Below are positions 32,569 to 41,679 of a stretch of DNA of 64,000 bases, in pieces. The translations under genes were made by a program, and so were the position numbers. Every line of letters begins with the position of its first letter. Positions within the stretch are counted from its first letter, which is position 1. Under the pieces are notes generated by a model. The model saw nothing but the letters and a program-made list of their open reading frames with translations, ran no database searches and was not told the origin of the DNA. The stretch is taken from positions 62,001 through 126,000 of the forward strand of contig NZ_LZHZ01000005.1 in the NCBI RefSeq assembly GCF_001667505.1. Direction: 5' to 3'. Source of the DNA: Mycobacterium sp. ACS1612. Its GTDB lineage: Bacteria > Actinomycetota > Actinomycetes > Mycobacteriales > Mycobacteriaceae.

Positions 32569-35500
32569 GCGGCGCTGGCTTCTGTTTTCTTGGCCGACCG
32601 TTCGGGGCCACCGCCGCGCTTCTTACGGAACATGTTCCATGGTGCGATCGGGTTGCCCTGCCAGCGGGTGGACGGCGGCACCTCGTCGCCGCGCATCACC
32701 AGCGATGCCGGGCCGACGGTGGCCGCCGACCCGATCCGGGCGGCGGGCAGCGCGACGCAGTGCGTCCCCAGCGTCGAACCCTGTTCCAGTACAACGGTGT
32801 CCATCCGCATGATCCGGTCATGGAACAGATGTGTCTGCACCACGCAGCCGCGGTTGACAGTCGCACCCTCCTCCAGGGTGACCAGGTCCGCCTCGGGCAG
32901 CCAGTACGTTTCGCACCAGACGCCTCGGCCGATCTTGGCACCCAATGCCCGCAGCCACAGGTTCATCACAGGGGTGCCGCTTGCGGCGCGCGCGAACCAC
33001 GGTGCCGCGACGGTCTCGACGAAGGTGTCTGACACTTCGTTGCGCCACACGAACGACGACCACAGCGGATGCTCGATGGCCCGTATGCGACCGACCGCAA
33101 GCCATTTCGCGACCACGGCGATGCCGCCGGCCAACGCTCCCGCGACCAGCAGCACCGCTCCGCTGGCCAGCGCAGCCCATGCCCAGCCGAACTGCACCGC
33201 AAGCCATTGCACGGTGAACAGCACGGTGACCCCGATCGTGAACGTCACGATCAGCGGGATCAGCCGGCACATCTCCACCAGGGCACGCAGAATCTTCAGC
33301 CGCAGCGACGGATTGAAGGTGCGCAGGGCATCGGCAGCGGTGGTCTTGCGGCGCAACCGAACCGGAGGGCTGCCCAACCACGACGAGCCGGCCTTGGCCT
33401 TGTGCGGTGCCGCCGACAGCACCGCAACCAACCCGTCGTCGGGGACCCGCCGGCCTGGTTGGGTGATGCCCGAGTTGCCGAGGAACGCCCGTTTGCCGAT
33501 CGTCGCCTTGGCGACGTGGATCCAGCCGCCGCCCAGCTCGTAGGACGCGACCATCGTGTCGTCGGCCAGAAACGCGCCGTCCTCGACGACGGTGAACTTG
33601 GGCACCAACAATGCGGTCGAAATTTCCGTTCCCCGGCCCACTTTCGCGCCGAGCAGGCGCAGCCACGCCGGTGTCAGCAGGCTCGCATAGATCGGGAAGA
33701 GGTAGTTGCGCGCGGCGTCCATCAGTCGCTCGGTCGCCCACAACTGCCATCCGACGCGGCTGCGCACCGGGTGGTACCCCTCGGGCATCCACATCGACAG
33801 CACCCGCACCCCGAGCACCGTCAAGGCGGCATAGGTGGCCACCGCGGCGAGGGTTGCCACCGGCGTCCACAGCGCCGCGGGCGCGATCGCGGCGGTCAGT
33901 GAGGTGGCATCCCGCACCGCCCAACCGATCACGGCCAGGCCCACCGCCAGCGCCGCCAGTGGCAGCGCGCCCAACAGGATCGACGTCAGCCCGTAGACAG
34001 CCACCCACAACGGGGCGCGCGGCGGGCGATGGTCCGGCCACGGATGCTTGGCCTTACCGGACTTCACCGCCGGAGAGCCCTTCCAGTACTGCCCGTTCTT
34101 GACCTTGCCGACCACACCGGACCCTGGCGCGACGTCGGCGTTCTTGCCGACAACGGCACCGGGAAGCAGCGTGGTGCGCGCGCCGATGGTGGCGTCGTTG
34201 CCGATCGTGATCGGCCCGACGTGGAACTGGTCGCCGTCGATCCAGTGCCCGGACAGGTCGACCTCCGGCTCTATCGATGCGCGGTGCCCGAGTCGCAGCA
34301 TGCCGGTGACCGGAGGCGCGGAATGCAGGTCGACACCCTTACCCACCTTGTTGCCGAGCATGCGGGCGTAGTACACCAACCACGGTGCGCCTGCGAGGTT
34401 TTCAGCACCGCTGGCGTCCGCCAACCGCTCTGCGAGCCAGACCCGCAGATGCACATGACCACCGCGCCGGTAGGTGCCGGGTTGCAAACCGCCGAGCAGG
34501 ATTCGCGCGCCCAACGCCGCGATCGACATCCGGCCCAGCGGTGTGATGAAGATCAGGAAGCCGACGGCGACCAGCCACCAGTTCACCGGCGCCAACCACG
34601 GCAGTGGATGCAGTTGCGCGACAACGTTGTTGAGCAGCGCCAGCCACACCACCCACTGCAGCCCGGCGAGCGTGGCCAGCGGCAGCGACAGCATCACCTG
34701 CGCTGCCTGGGTCAACCGCGGCGTCGGCTTGACGGTCCGCGTCTCGACTGCGGGCGGCGGGTCCAGCTCGTCGAGATAGCCGGCGAGTGACCCGAGCCGG
34801 GGATGGTCGTACAGATCGGCCACGGTCACCTGCGGATAGCGCTGACGCATCGCCGCCACCAACTGCGCGGCGGACAGCGAACCGCCGCCGAGCGCATGGA
34901 AGTCCGCCTCGGGCCCGTCGATCGGGGCGGCGAGCACCTCCCGCCACAGGCCGGCCAGCCAGCCCATAGTGCCGCCGAGATCCGGCTCCTGCTGGTCGGT
35001 TCCGCCGGGCGGCGGCCACGGCAGCGCGTTCCTGTCCACCTTGCCCGACGTCCGGGTGGGCAACTCATCGACGAGCACCAGCCTGGGCACCAGGGCCGCG
35101 GGCAACGTCTCGGCAAGCGTGGCGCGTGCCTTGCCGATGTCGAACGCCGGGTCGGCGCTCGCGACATAACCGACCAACAACGGTGTGCCGCTGGCGGTTC
35201 GTCGCACCGCGGCCGCCCCGCCACTGACTCCCGGCAGATTCACCAGCGCGGCGTCGACCTCGCCGAGTTCGATACGGCGCCCGCCGACCTTGACCTGATC
35301 GTCGGCCCTGCCGACGAAGTACAAGCCGTCGGCTTCCAGCCGCACCAGATCGCCGGTGCGATACGCACGGGCCCAGCCCAGCGTCGGCATCTGCGCGTAC
35401 TTCTCGGCGTCCTTGTCCGGGTCGAGGTAGCGGGCCAGCCCGACGCCACCGATGACGAGTTCGCCGGTCTCACCGGTGGCTACCGGGATGCCCGCGTTGT

Positions 35501-36497
35501 CGACGACGGCCAGATCCCAACCCCGCAGCGGAAGTCCGATGCTCACCCCGCTCTTGCCGGTGAGCAGCGAGGCGCTGGCCACCACGGTCGCCTCGGTGGG
35601 GCCGTAGGTGTTCCACACCTCGCGGCCGTCGACGGCCAGGCGTTCGGCCAGATCCGGGGGACAGGCCTCGCCGCCGAAGATCAGCAGCCGCACCGCTTCG
35701 AGCGCTTCTGCCGGCCACAGCGCCGCCAGCGTCGGCACGGTCGATACGACGGTGATGTCACGCGACACCAGCCACGGCCCGAGGTCCATGCCGCTGCGAA
35801 CCAGCGAGCGCGGCGCGGGCACCAGACACGCGCCGTGCCGCCAGGCCAGCCACATCTCCTCACACGAGGCGTCGAACGCCACCGAGAGGCCGGCCAGCAC
35901 CCGGTCGCCCGGTCCGATTGGGTTGTCCTGCAAGAACAATTGCGCTTCCGCGTCGATGAACGCCGCGGCGCTGCGGTGGGTGACGGCTACCCCCTTCGGG
36001 GTGCCGGTGGAACCGGACGTGAAGATGATCCACGCGTCGTCGCGACCGAGTGGCGCGCCAGCCCGCCATCCGCGCGACGCGCCTTGGGCGCGGATCAGGC
36101 CTTTTTCGGTGATGATGCCGACCACCCCGGCCTGGCCGAAGACCAGTTCGGCGCGCTCGTCGGGGTCGTCGGCGTCGACCGGCACGTACGCCGCCCCGGC
36201 CGCCAGTGTCGAGAGGATCGCCACGTACAGCGCGTAACTTCCCGACGGCATCCGGACGCCGATGCGATCGCCCCGGCCGATCCCGCGTGCGGCCAGCCAT
36301 TGGACGCTCTCTTCGATGTCGGAGATCAACTCGGCGTAGGTGAGCTGGACCTCGCCGTCGTCGATCGCAGGCGCATCGGGGTAGCGGCCCGCCGTCTCGT
36401 AGAGGATGTCTATCAAGGTGCGCGGTGCCGGCGCGTGCGAGGACAACAGGTATTGCGTCGGCACCTGCGGTCGGTGCCCGTTCCCGTCCGTCGTCAC
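32565..36497 (-). CDS. Pls/PosA-type membrane non-ribosomal peptide synthetase
   Basis: 1310-residue multidomain enzyme. An adenylation domain (about 20-500) has core motif TSGSTGTPKG at 160-169 and FDASCEEMWLAW. A carrier domain has its phosphopantetheine Ser540 (LGGGSLS). The C-terminal half alternates membrane helices with three left-handed beta-helix (hexapeptide) modules. There is no condensation or thioesterase domain. This is the layout of epsilon-poly-L-lysine synthetase (Pls) and PosA proteins, which join one amino acid into isopeptide-linked products using tandem acyltransferase-like domains in the membrane. The amino acid used cannot be read here. GTG 36497; coupled to the M1 peptidase gene by GTGA. 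No counterpart lies at this locus in M. tuberculosis. Confidence 0.92.
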   Translation of the reverse strand: MTTDGNGHRPQVPTQYLLSSHAPAPRTLIDILYETAGRYPDAPAIDDGEVQLTYAELISDIEESVQWLAARGIGRGDRIGVRMPSGSYALYVAILSTLAAGAAYVPVDADDPDERAELVFGQAGVVGIITEKGLIRAQGASRGWRAGAPLGRDDAWIIFTSGSTGTPKGVAVTHRSAAAFIDAEAQLFLQDNPIGPGDRVLAGLSVAFDASCEEMWLAWRHGACLVPAPRSLVRSGMDLGPWLVSRDITVVSTVPTLAALWPAEALEAVRLLIFGGEACPPDLAERLAVDGREVWNTYGPTEATVVASASLLTGKSGVSIGLPLRGWDLAVVDNAGIPVATGETGELVIGGVGLARYLDPDKDAEKYAQMPTLGWARAYRTGDLVRLEADGLYFVGRADDQVKVGGRRIELGEVDAALVNLPGVSGGAAAVRRTASGTPLLVGYVASADPAFDIGKARATLAETLPAALVPRLVLVDELPTRTSGKVDRNALPWPPPGGTDQQEPDLGGTMGWLAGLWREVLAAPIDGPEADFHALGGGSLSAAQLVAAMRQRYPQVTVADLYDHPRLGSLAGYLDELDPPPAVETRTVKPTPRLTQAAQVMLSLPLATLAGLQWVVWLALLNNVVAQLHPLPWLAPVNWWLVAVGFLIFITPLGRMSIAALGARILLGGLQPGTYRRGGHVHLRVWLAERLADASGAENLAGAPWLVYYARMLGNKVGKGVDLHSAPPVTGMLRLGHRASIEPEVDLSGHWIDGDQFHVGPITIGNDATIGARTTLLPGAVVGKNADVAPGSGVVGKVKNGQYWKGSPAVKSGKAKHPWPDHRPPRAPLWVAVYGLTSILLGALPLAALAVGLAVIGWAVRDATSLTAAIAPAALWTPVATLAAVATYAALTVLGVRVLSMWMPEGYHPVRSRVGWQLWATERLMDAARNYLFPIYASLLTPAWLRLLGAKVGRGTEISTALLVPKFTVVEDGAFLADDTMVASYELGGGWIHVAKATIGKRAFLGNSGITQPGRRVPDDGLVAVLSAAPHKAKAGSSWLGSPPVRLRRKTTAADALRTFNPSLRLKILRALVEMCRLIPLIVTFTIGVTVLFTVQWLAVQFGWAWAALASGAVLLVAGALAGGIAVVAKWLAVGRIRAIEHPLWSSFVWRNEVSDTFVETVAAPWFARAASGTPVMNLWLRALGAKIGRGVWCETYWLPEADLVTLEEGATVNRGCVVQTHLFHDRIMRMDTVVLEQGSTLGTHCVALPAARIGSAATVGPASLVMRGDEVPPSTRWQGNPIAPWNMFRKKRGGGPERSAKKTEASAA

Positions 36498-36509
36498 GAG
36501 TACAAGTTA

Positions 36510-37139
36510 CTAAGCCGCGCGCTGGCCGCGATGGCGCCGCACGCGGTGCGTGATCACAATTGCGACAACGACGACGGCTGCGGCGACCACGTACCACTTG
36601 TACCGTTCGAACGTGTCGTAGATGTCGACAATGTGCTCGCCGGCAAGGTATCCCAGCGCAGCCCACGCGCCGACCCACAGCACCGCGCCAAGGGCGTTGT
36701 AGCCCAGAAATTTCAGCCAGTGCATGCCGACGATTCCCGCCAGCAGCCCGTTGATTTGGCGCAGCCCGTCGATGAAGCGCGCGACGGTGACGATTTTTCC
36801 GCCGTGCCGGTCGAAGAACGCCTCGGCGCGGTCCAGCCGTTGCGGAGTGAGGAAGACATAGCGGCCGAACCGCTCGGCGAGAGGGCGCCCGCCGAAGTGG
36901 CCGACGAGGAAGCCGATGTTGTCGCCGATCACGGCTGCGAGCACGGCGACCAGGAAGACCACCGCGATGTTCATCTGGCCCGCGCCGGCGAACACGGCCG
37001 CGGCGATCAACATGATCTCCCCTGGCACCGGCACGCCGAAGTCCTCGAAGAACAACATCCCCGCCACGCCGAGGTAGCCGTAGTGCTCCAGCAGCGGCTG
37101 GACGTCGGAGAAAACACCAGGAAGTTGGGCGTCAGCCAT
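36510..37139 (-). CDS. DedA-family (SNARE-associated, VTT) membrane protein
   Basis: 209-residue protein with the DedA signature FFEDFGVPVPGEIML near residues 30-44 and FGGRPLAERFGRY, ARFIDGLRQINGLLAG further on, plus a C-terminal helix and basic tail. DedA proteins act as lipid scramblases or flippases for polyprenyl phosphate and phospholipid and protect membrane potential. It ends 12 bp before the Pls-like gene, so it probably heads the same operon, where undecaprenyl-phosphate recycling would serve the flippase and glycosyltransferase. ATG 37139. Confidence 0.9.
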   Translation of the reverse strand: MADAQLPGVFSDVQPLLEHYGYLGVAGMLFFEDFGVPVPGEIMLIAAAVFAGAGQMNIAVVFLVAVLAAVIGDNIGFLVGHFGGRPLAERFGRYVFLTPQRLDRAEAFFDRHGGKIVTVARFIDGLRQINGLLAGIVGMHWLKFLGYNALGAVLWVGAWAALGYLAGEHIVDIYDTFERYKWYVVAAAVVVVAIVITHRVRRHRGQRAA

Positions 37140-37204
37140 GGGGGTAACCGTAGGTTCACAAGCCCCGGTTTCGATGTGAGGCAGCTAGCTGGCACACTGG
37201 GTAG

Positions 37205-37336
37205 CGGAGGGGAGTATTCCTTCGCCGCTGTGTCGTCACCACGTCGACCGATATCGGACGACCGGCACCGCGGGCCTGCCAGCTATTTCGCGTGGCCAGG
37301 CGGGAGAGACCTCCGGCGTTCAACGACGGCCGGAGG
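37205..37336 (+). promoter_or_regulatory. yybP-ykoY manganese riboswitch upstream of terC
   Basis: The 5' region of terC carries the conserved pieces of the yybP-ykoY aptamer: GGAGGGGAGTATTCC at its 5' end, GTCGTCACC in the first loop region, and GGCGGGAGAGACCTCCGG at its 3' end. This class binds Mn2+ and is usually found before TerC/MntP-type exporters. The expression platform is translational: the 3' aptamer segment can pair with the ribosome binding site (see next entry). Mn2+ binding should expose the site and raise TerC production. Confidence 0.85.
37310..37336 (+). promoter_or_regulatory. anti-SD hairpin of the riboswitch and terC ribosome binding site
   Basis: CCTCCGGC (37310-37317), part of the conserved aptamer end, is exactly complementary to GCCGGAGG (37329-37336), which contains the GGAGG Shine-Dalgarno 8 bp before the terC ATG. 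Aptamer folding and SD sequestration are therefore mutually exclusive. Confidence 0.7.
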
Positions 37337-37344
37337 CTTATTCG

Positions 37345-38346
37345 ATGCAAGTGACCCAACTCGAGTGGATCATCACGCTCGGCGTGACGATCGCGGTGCT
37401 GCTGTTCGACGTGATCGTGATCGGCCGTCGGCCGCATGAACCGTCGAAACGGGAGCTTGCGACGTATCTGACCTTTTACGTCGCACTCGCAATCGGCTTC
37501 GGGTTGTGGACGTGGTTCTTCCACGGCAGCCAGTACGGGCTCGAGTTCTTCGCCGGATGGCTGACCGAGTACAGCCTGTCGGTGGACAACCTGTTCATCT
37601 TCTTGATCATCATGGCCAGCTTCAAGGTGCCGAAGAAGTACCAGCAGCAGGCGCTGTTGGTCGGCATCATTCTGGCGTTGATCTTCCGCGGCATCTTCAT
37701 CGCACTGGGTGCGGTGGCGATCAACCAGTTCTCCTGGGTCTTCTACATTTTCGGGGCTTTCCTGATCTACACGGCGATCAACCTGGTCCGTGACACCGAC
37801 CACGACGACGACGCGGAGAACTTCGTGGTCAGGTTCTCGCGCAAGCACCTCAGCCTCACCGAGACCTGGCATGGGTTGAGCCTGTGGGTCAAGGAGAACG
37901 GCAAGCGGCTGATGACGCCGATGTTCCTCGTCATCGTCGCGCTGGGCACCACCGACCTGCTGTTCGCGCTGGACTCGATTCCCGCGATCTACGGCCTCAC
38001 TCAGGAGCCGTACTTGGTGTTCACCGCCAACGTGTTCGCGCTGATGGGCCTGCGGCAGCTGTACTTCCTGCTCGGCGACCTGCTGAAGCGCCTGGTCTAC
38101 CTGTCGCAGGGGCTGGCGGTCATCCTGGCGTTCATCGGCGTGAAACTGCTGCTACACGCATTGCACGAGAACGAACTGCCGTTCATCAACGGTGGTGAGC
38201 ATGTGCCGGTGCCCGACATCCCGACGTTGCTGAGCCTGGGCGTCATCATCGTCACGCTGGTGATCACGACGGCGGCCAGCCTCTACAAGACGCGCGTGCA
38301 CGACGTGAAGAAGGATGCGGAGACGCAGACCTTGGATTCGGCCTGA
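37345..38346 (+). CDS. TerC/Alx-family metal exporter
   Basis: 333-residue membrane protein with about nine helices. Conserved acidic membrane motifs of the TerC family are present: EYSLSVDNLFIF (Asp/Asn in the helix) and ALGTTDLLFALDSIPA. Members such as E. coli Alx and Bacillus MeeF/MeeY export Mn2+. The upstream yybP-ykoY riboswitch makes Mn2+ efflux the likely role. ATG 37345 is set by GGAGG 8 bp before it. Divergent from the DedA gene. Confidence 0.92.
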   Translation: MQVTQLEWIITLGVTIAVLLFDVIVIGRRPHEPSKRELATYLTFYVALAIGFGLWTWFFHGSQYGLEFFAGWLTEYSLSVDNLFIFLIIMASFKVPKKYQQQALLVGIILALIFRGIFIALGAVAINQFSWVFYIFGAFLIYTAINLVRDTDHDDDAENFVVRFSRKHLSLTETWHGLSLWVKENGKRLMTPMFLVIVALGTTDLLFALDSIPAIYGLTQEPYLVFTANVFALMGLRQLYFLLGDLLKRLVYLSQGLAVILAFIGVKLLLHALHENELPFINGGEHVPVPDIPTLLSLGVIIVTLVITTAASLYKTRVHDVKKDAETQTLDSA

Positions 38347-38382
38347 GCGGAATCATCGACACGGTCGGCGTGTTTTCCTAGC

Positions 38383-38790
38383 GTGACCGGCGTGCGGCTA
38401 TTCGTGGCGAACTCGCCGAGCGGTGACTGGAGTGAACTGACCGATGGCGATCAGCGCACGGTGCGCGTCGCCGCTTCCGACCTGCAGCAGGCCCGCCGCG
38501 CCAGGGCGCGCATCAGGGCCGGCGGTGACGACTCGGCGGTGATTCTCGATGTCACCGTCGCGGTGGCTGGCGACTTCCGTTCCGCGAGAAGCGTTCTCGG
38601 GCCTGCGCGAGAGACAGTGCAGTATGCGGGCACCATCGACGGACTCGCCGGGCTGATCTCCGACATCTCGCGGGCCGACGTCGCCGACGGTGTCACGTTG
38701 ATTCCCGCTTCGCCGCGACAGGATCTGCGGGACCTGGGGCGTGAAGTGCTCCGATTGCTGTCCATGCACGATCAACCCAAGGCATCGTAA
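38383..38790 (+). CDS. small protein resembling the C-terminus of luciferase-like monooxygenases
   Basis: 135 residues from GTG 38383. The second half (VQYAGTIDGLAGLISDISRA, DGVTLIPASP, then DLRDLGREVLRLL) resembles the last about 80 residues of F420/FMN luciferase-like monooxygenases, where it closes the barrel. The barrel itself is missing, so it is not a complete enzyme. It may be a stand-alone remnant or a regulatory domain. Codon usage is as in its neighbours and no broken barrel sequence lies upstream, so recent truncation is not evident. Confidence 0.65.
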   Translation: MTGVRLFVANSPSGDWSELTDGDQRTVRVAASDLQQARRARARIRAGGDDSAVILDVTVAVAGDFRSARSVLGPARETVQYAGTIDGLAGLISDISRADVADGVTLIPASPRQDLRDLGREVLRLLSMHDQPKAS

Positions 38791-39092
38791 CGTTGGATTG
38801 ATTAGCTGCCGGTTGAGTTGTTCGCGATTCAGACTCGTTGAGGCGACGTTTCGGCTGCAGGTCACGTAACTGAACTTATTCCGGCAATACAATCCGGCGG
38901 CGTCGTGACGTCAAGTGGGTAGCATGCCTAGTGCTGTTTGTATGCGAAAACACCAGCCGCGATGTACAGTTTCTTAGCTGGCTGGTCGTGAACTTTCGTT
39001 GCTGTGACGATGGCGCAGCAGGTAGTGCAACTCTTTATGAAACAGGGGCGTCCTTTGCGCGTTTTTGCTATCCGCGTCAATTTCGAGGCGCG
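38791..39092 (+). other. 302-bp intergenic region before the acyltransferase gene
   Basis: Noticeably richer in A+T than its surroundings. The acyltransferase frame stays open back to 38931, but the codons there show none of the bias of the gene and start the protein with unlikely Cys-rich sequence. TAGCAT near 38922 could be a -10 hexamer, without a matching -35. No RNA structure recognised. Confidence 0.4.
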
Positions 39093-40415
39093 ATGACCAC
39101 GCAACCCACCACAGATTCGACCGAGGCGGACGCCACGAAGGTCGATTCCCCGCAGCAAACTCACAGGCGGGCGAGGATTATCGGGCTGGATGGCGTGCGC
39201 GGGCTGCTGTGTCTGAGCATCGCGATCACCCACGTCACGGGCTACTACACCGCCCACACCGCGCACGTCTGGAAGACGAATGTCTTCGGTTTCTCTCTCG
39301 TCTACTTTTTTGTGCTAAGTGGTTTCCTGCTGTTCCTGCCATATGTCCGAAATGTGGTTGCCGAGCGGTCCTCGGCGCACATGCCGAATGTGCGTGACTA
39401 CGCGGTACACCGCCTCGCCCGGATCATGCCGGCATACCTGGTCATCTTTCTGATCGTGAATTTCGTGTTGCGGCTGTCCTATGTCGACAATGCGTCGCTG
39501 ATGCCCGACGACGCCAAGACCGGAATCGGCGTCATCACCGCCCCCGGTGAATTGCTGGCCAACCTGGCGTTGGTGCAGACGTATTTTCCTGCGTACATCC
39601 AAACGGGCATCGGGCCGTCCTGGTCGCTGACGTTGGAGTACGCGTTCTACCTGTCGCTGCCGCTGCTGGGGTTTGCGGTGTTCGGTCTGCGCAAGCGCAG
39701 CGGACGAAATCCGTTCGTCGTCGCCATGTTGGCGCCCACCATCTTGTTGCTGGTCGGGTTGATCGGCCGCTCGCTTATTCCGGTGGTGAATCAGTATGCG
39801 GGCACCACCGACTTCATTCTGCTCAACTGGGGTCCGAACATCGCCGCGGTCTTCACCAAGAGCATCCTCACCAACGCGGACAACTTCGCGATGGGGATGT
39901 TCGCCGCGGTCGTGTTCGTCGCGATCGAGCGCGGCGCGCTGCCGCTGCGGATCAGTCGACGCATCCGGATGGCCAGTGCTGTCGCGATACTCCCCGTGCT
40001 GGTGGTCAGCGCCGCCTTCTTCGGCATCGCAGTGCAATTCGTGACGGCGGGCGTCGGTGTGGTCGCGGCCCTGATGATCCTCATCGTCGTCGTGCCCCTT
40101 GCGCACGGCCGGAAATCGAAGTTGGCGACCTTCCTCGACGTCCGCCCGATCCGCTACGTCGGCGAGATCTCGCTGTCGGCGTATCTGTGGCACTTCCCGA
40201 TGCTGCTCCTGCTCGGCAAGCTCGGGTGGATGGCGGCCGACACGCTGCCGGGCATGCTGCACAACATCGTGCTGCTGCTCGCGGTGACGATCCTGGCCGC
40301 GACCGTCACGTTCTACCTGGTCGAAAAGCCCGCGATGAATTACGCCAGGCGTCTGCGCGCCAAGAAATCGCCTGCGTCGCCGGGTGAGTCGAAACTCACG
40401 CCGGCGGCCAAGTAA
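39093..40415 (+). CDS. acyltransferase 3 family membrane protein (OafA/YrhL-like)
   Basis: 440-residue integral membrane acyltransferase with about ten helices. The family N-terminal signature GLDGVRG is at residues 31-37 and the essential His is H47 (SIAITHVTGYY); further motifs include WSLTLEYAFYL and LSAYLWHFPMLL. Such enzymes O-acylate cell-wall sugars or exported glycolipids. ATG 39093 gives the natural N-terminus; a hydrophilic about 28-residue lead precedes the first helix. Acceptor unknown. It ends 3 bp before the convergent serine hydrolase stop. Confidence 0.9.
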   Translation: MTTQPTTDSTEADATKVDSPQQTHRRARIIGLDGVRGLLCLSIAITHVTGYYTAHTAHVWKTNVFGFSLVYFFVLSGFLLFLPYVRNVVAERSSAHMPNVRDYAVHRLARIMPAYLVIFLIVNFVLRLSYVDNASLMPDDAKTGIGVITAPGELLANLALVQTYFPAYIQTGIGPSWSLTLEYAFYLSLPLLGFAVFGLRKRSGRNPFVVAMLAPTILLLVGLIGRSLIPVVNQYAGTTDFILLNWGPNIAAVFTKSILTNADNFAMGMFAAVVFVAIERGALPLRISRRIRMASAVAILPVLVVSAAFFGIAVQFVTAGVGVVAALMILIVVVPLAHGRKSKLATFLDVRPIRYVGEISLSAYLWHFPMLLLLGKLGWMAADTLPGMLHNIVLLLAVTILAATVTFYLVEKPAMNYARRLRAKKSPASPGESKLTPAAK

Positions 40416-40418
40416 CCG

Positions 40419-41570
40419 TCAACCAAGCGCGTCGAAGATGAGGTCGGCGTAGCGGATGGTGCGCTCGGTTCCCGTTGTCCCCGGACCCATCCTGTTCATG
40501 ACATAGGAGAAGGTGGCGCGGTGGTCGGGGGCCATCACCACCATCGATCCGCCCCAGCCGCCCCAAAAGCAGACCCTGCCCTCCGGCACCCCGGGAACGC
40601 TTTCCGGCGACGGCAATCCGAACCCGATGCCGAACCGCAACGGCACCATCAGCACCAGGTCGATACCGTTGGATTGCTCCTGGAAGATCAGGTCGATGGT
40701 GTCCTCACTCAGCAACTGCACGCCGTTGGCCTTGCCGCCCAACGAGATTGGTGACAGGGCGCGCGCCAGCGCGCGGGCGTTGCCGTGACCATTGACACCG
40801 CCGATGTCGGCGCGGCGCCAGGGCGTTGTCTCGACGATCAGCGCGGTGTTCTCGTCGGGCGGGAAACCCGCGAATGTCTTGTAGGCGGGGTGGTCGTGGG
40901 GTAGGTCGTCGAGTGAGATGGGTAGCGGCGGAGGGGGAATCACCTCCGCGACGCGGTGCTCATCTGCGGGGCCGAGACCGATCTGCACGTCGGCCTGCAG
41001 GGGTGCGGCGATCTCGTCGCGCACGAACTCTTTGAGGGTTTTGCCGGTGGCGCGCCGGATCACCTCGCCGATCAGGTGCCCGTAGTTGACGGCGTGATAG
41101 CCGGACGCCGACCCCGGGGGCCACCAGGGCTCCTGGCGGGCCAAGTGGTCAGTCGCCTTCTCCCAGTCGTAGATGTCTTCGATGCCGAACGGCACCTGCC
41201 AACCCGATACGCCCGACGTGTGCGACATCAGGTGACGAACTTCGATGTCCTGCTTGCCGTTCTGAGCGAACTCCGGCCAGTAACTGGCGACCGGAGCGAA
41301 CGCGTCGATATTGCCTCGGTCGATCGCGATCAGTGCGGCAAGCGCGGTCAGGGTCTTCGTGCACGAGAAGAAGTTCACGATCGTGTCCTGCGCCCACGGC
41401 GTCGTCTTCGCGCGGTCGGCGTGGCCGCCCCAGACGTCGACCACCATGTCGCCGTCGATATCGACGGCGATCGAGGCGCCCAGTTCCTCGCCTTTGGCGA
41501 GTTCGTCGGCCAGTGCGTCGGCGACCTTGGCGAAGCGACTCTCGCAGTGACCGTTCACGGCATCGTTCAT
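40419..41570 (-). CDS. serine beta-lactamase-family hydrolase (esterase type)
   Basis: 383-residue class C beta-lactamase/EstB-like protein. The catalytic S69-x-x-K72 (FFSCTKTL) and the Tyr motif YHAVNYGH are present, as is HTSGVSGW. No signal peptide, so it is more likely a cytoplasmic esterase or lipase (Lip family) than a drug-resistance enzyme. Start at ATG 41570 is a choice; ATG 41588 adds six residues. It is divergent from the small secreted peptide gene. Confidence 0.85.
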   Translation of the reverse strand: MNDAVNGHCESRFAKVADALADELAKGEELGASIAVDIDGDMVVDVWGGHADRAKTTPWAQDTIVNFFSCTKTLTALAALIAIDRGNIDAFAPVASYWPEFAQNGKQDIEVRHLMSHTSGVSGWQVPFGIEDIYDWEKATDHLARQEPWWPPGSASGYHAVNYGHLIGEVIRRATGKTLKEFVRDEIAAPLQADVQIGLGPADEHRVAEVIPPPPLPISLDDLPHDHPAYKTFAGFPPDENTALIVETTPWRRADIGGVNGHGNARALARALSPISLGGKANGVQLLSEDTIDLIFQEQSNGIDLVLMVPLRFGIGFGLPSPESVPGVPEGRVCFWGGWGGSMVVMAPDHRATFSYVMNRMGPGTTGTERTIRYADLIFDALG

Positions 41571-41679
41571 CGGGCCATCATGCGGCATCGACGCGGAGTT
41601 GTTTGTCCAATGCGTCCAAAACGCGCGCGGGCGGCGTACCGTTTGCACTGCAAATTCCCAGCACGGGCGGAGGAATCTG

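Noticed and set aside
34803..37439. Open frame of 878 codons on the plus strand
   Set aside because: It is antisense to the Pls-like and DedA genes, full of Arg/Gly/His/Gln, and has no motif. It reflects high GC content at third positions of the real genes.
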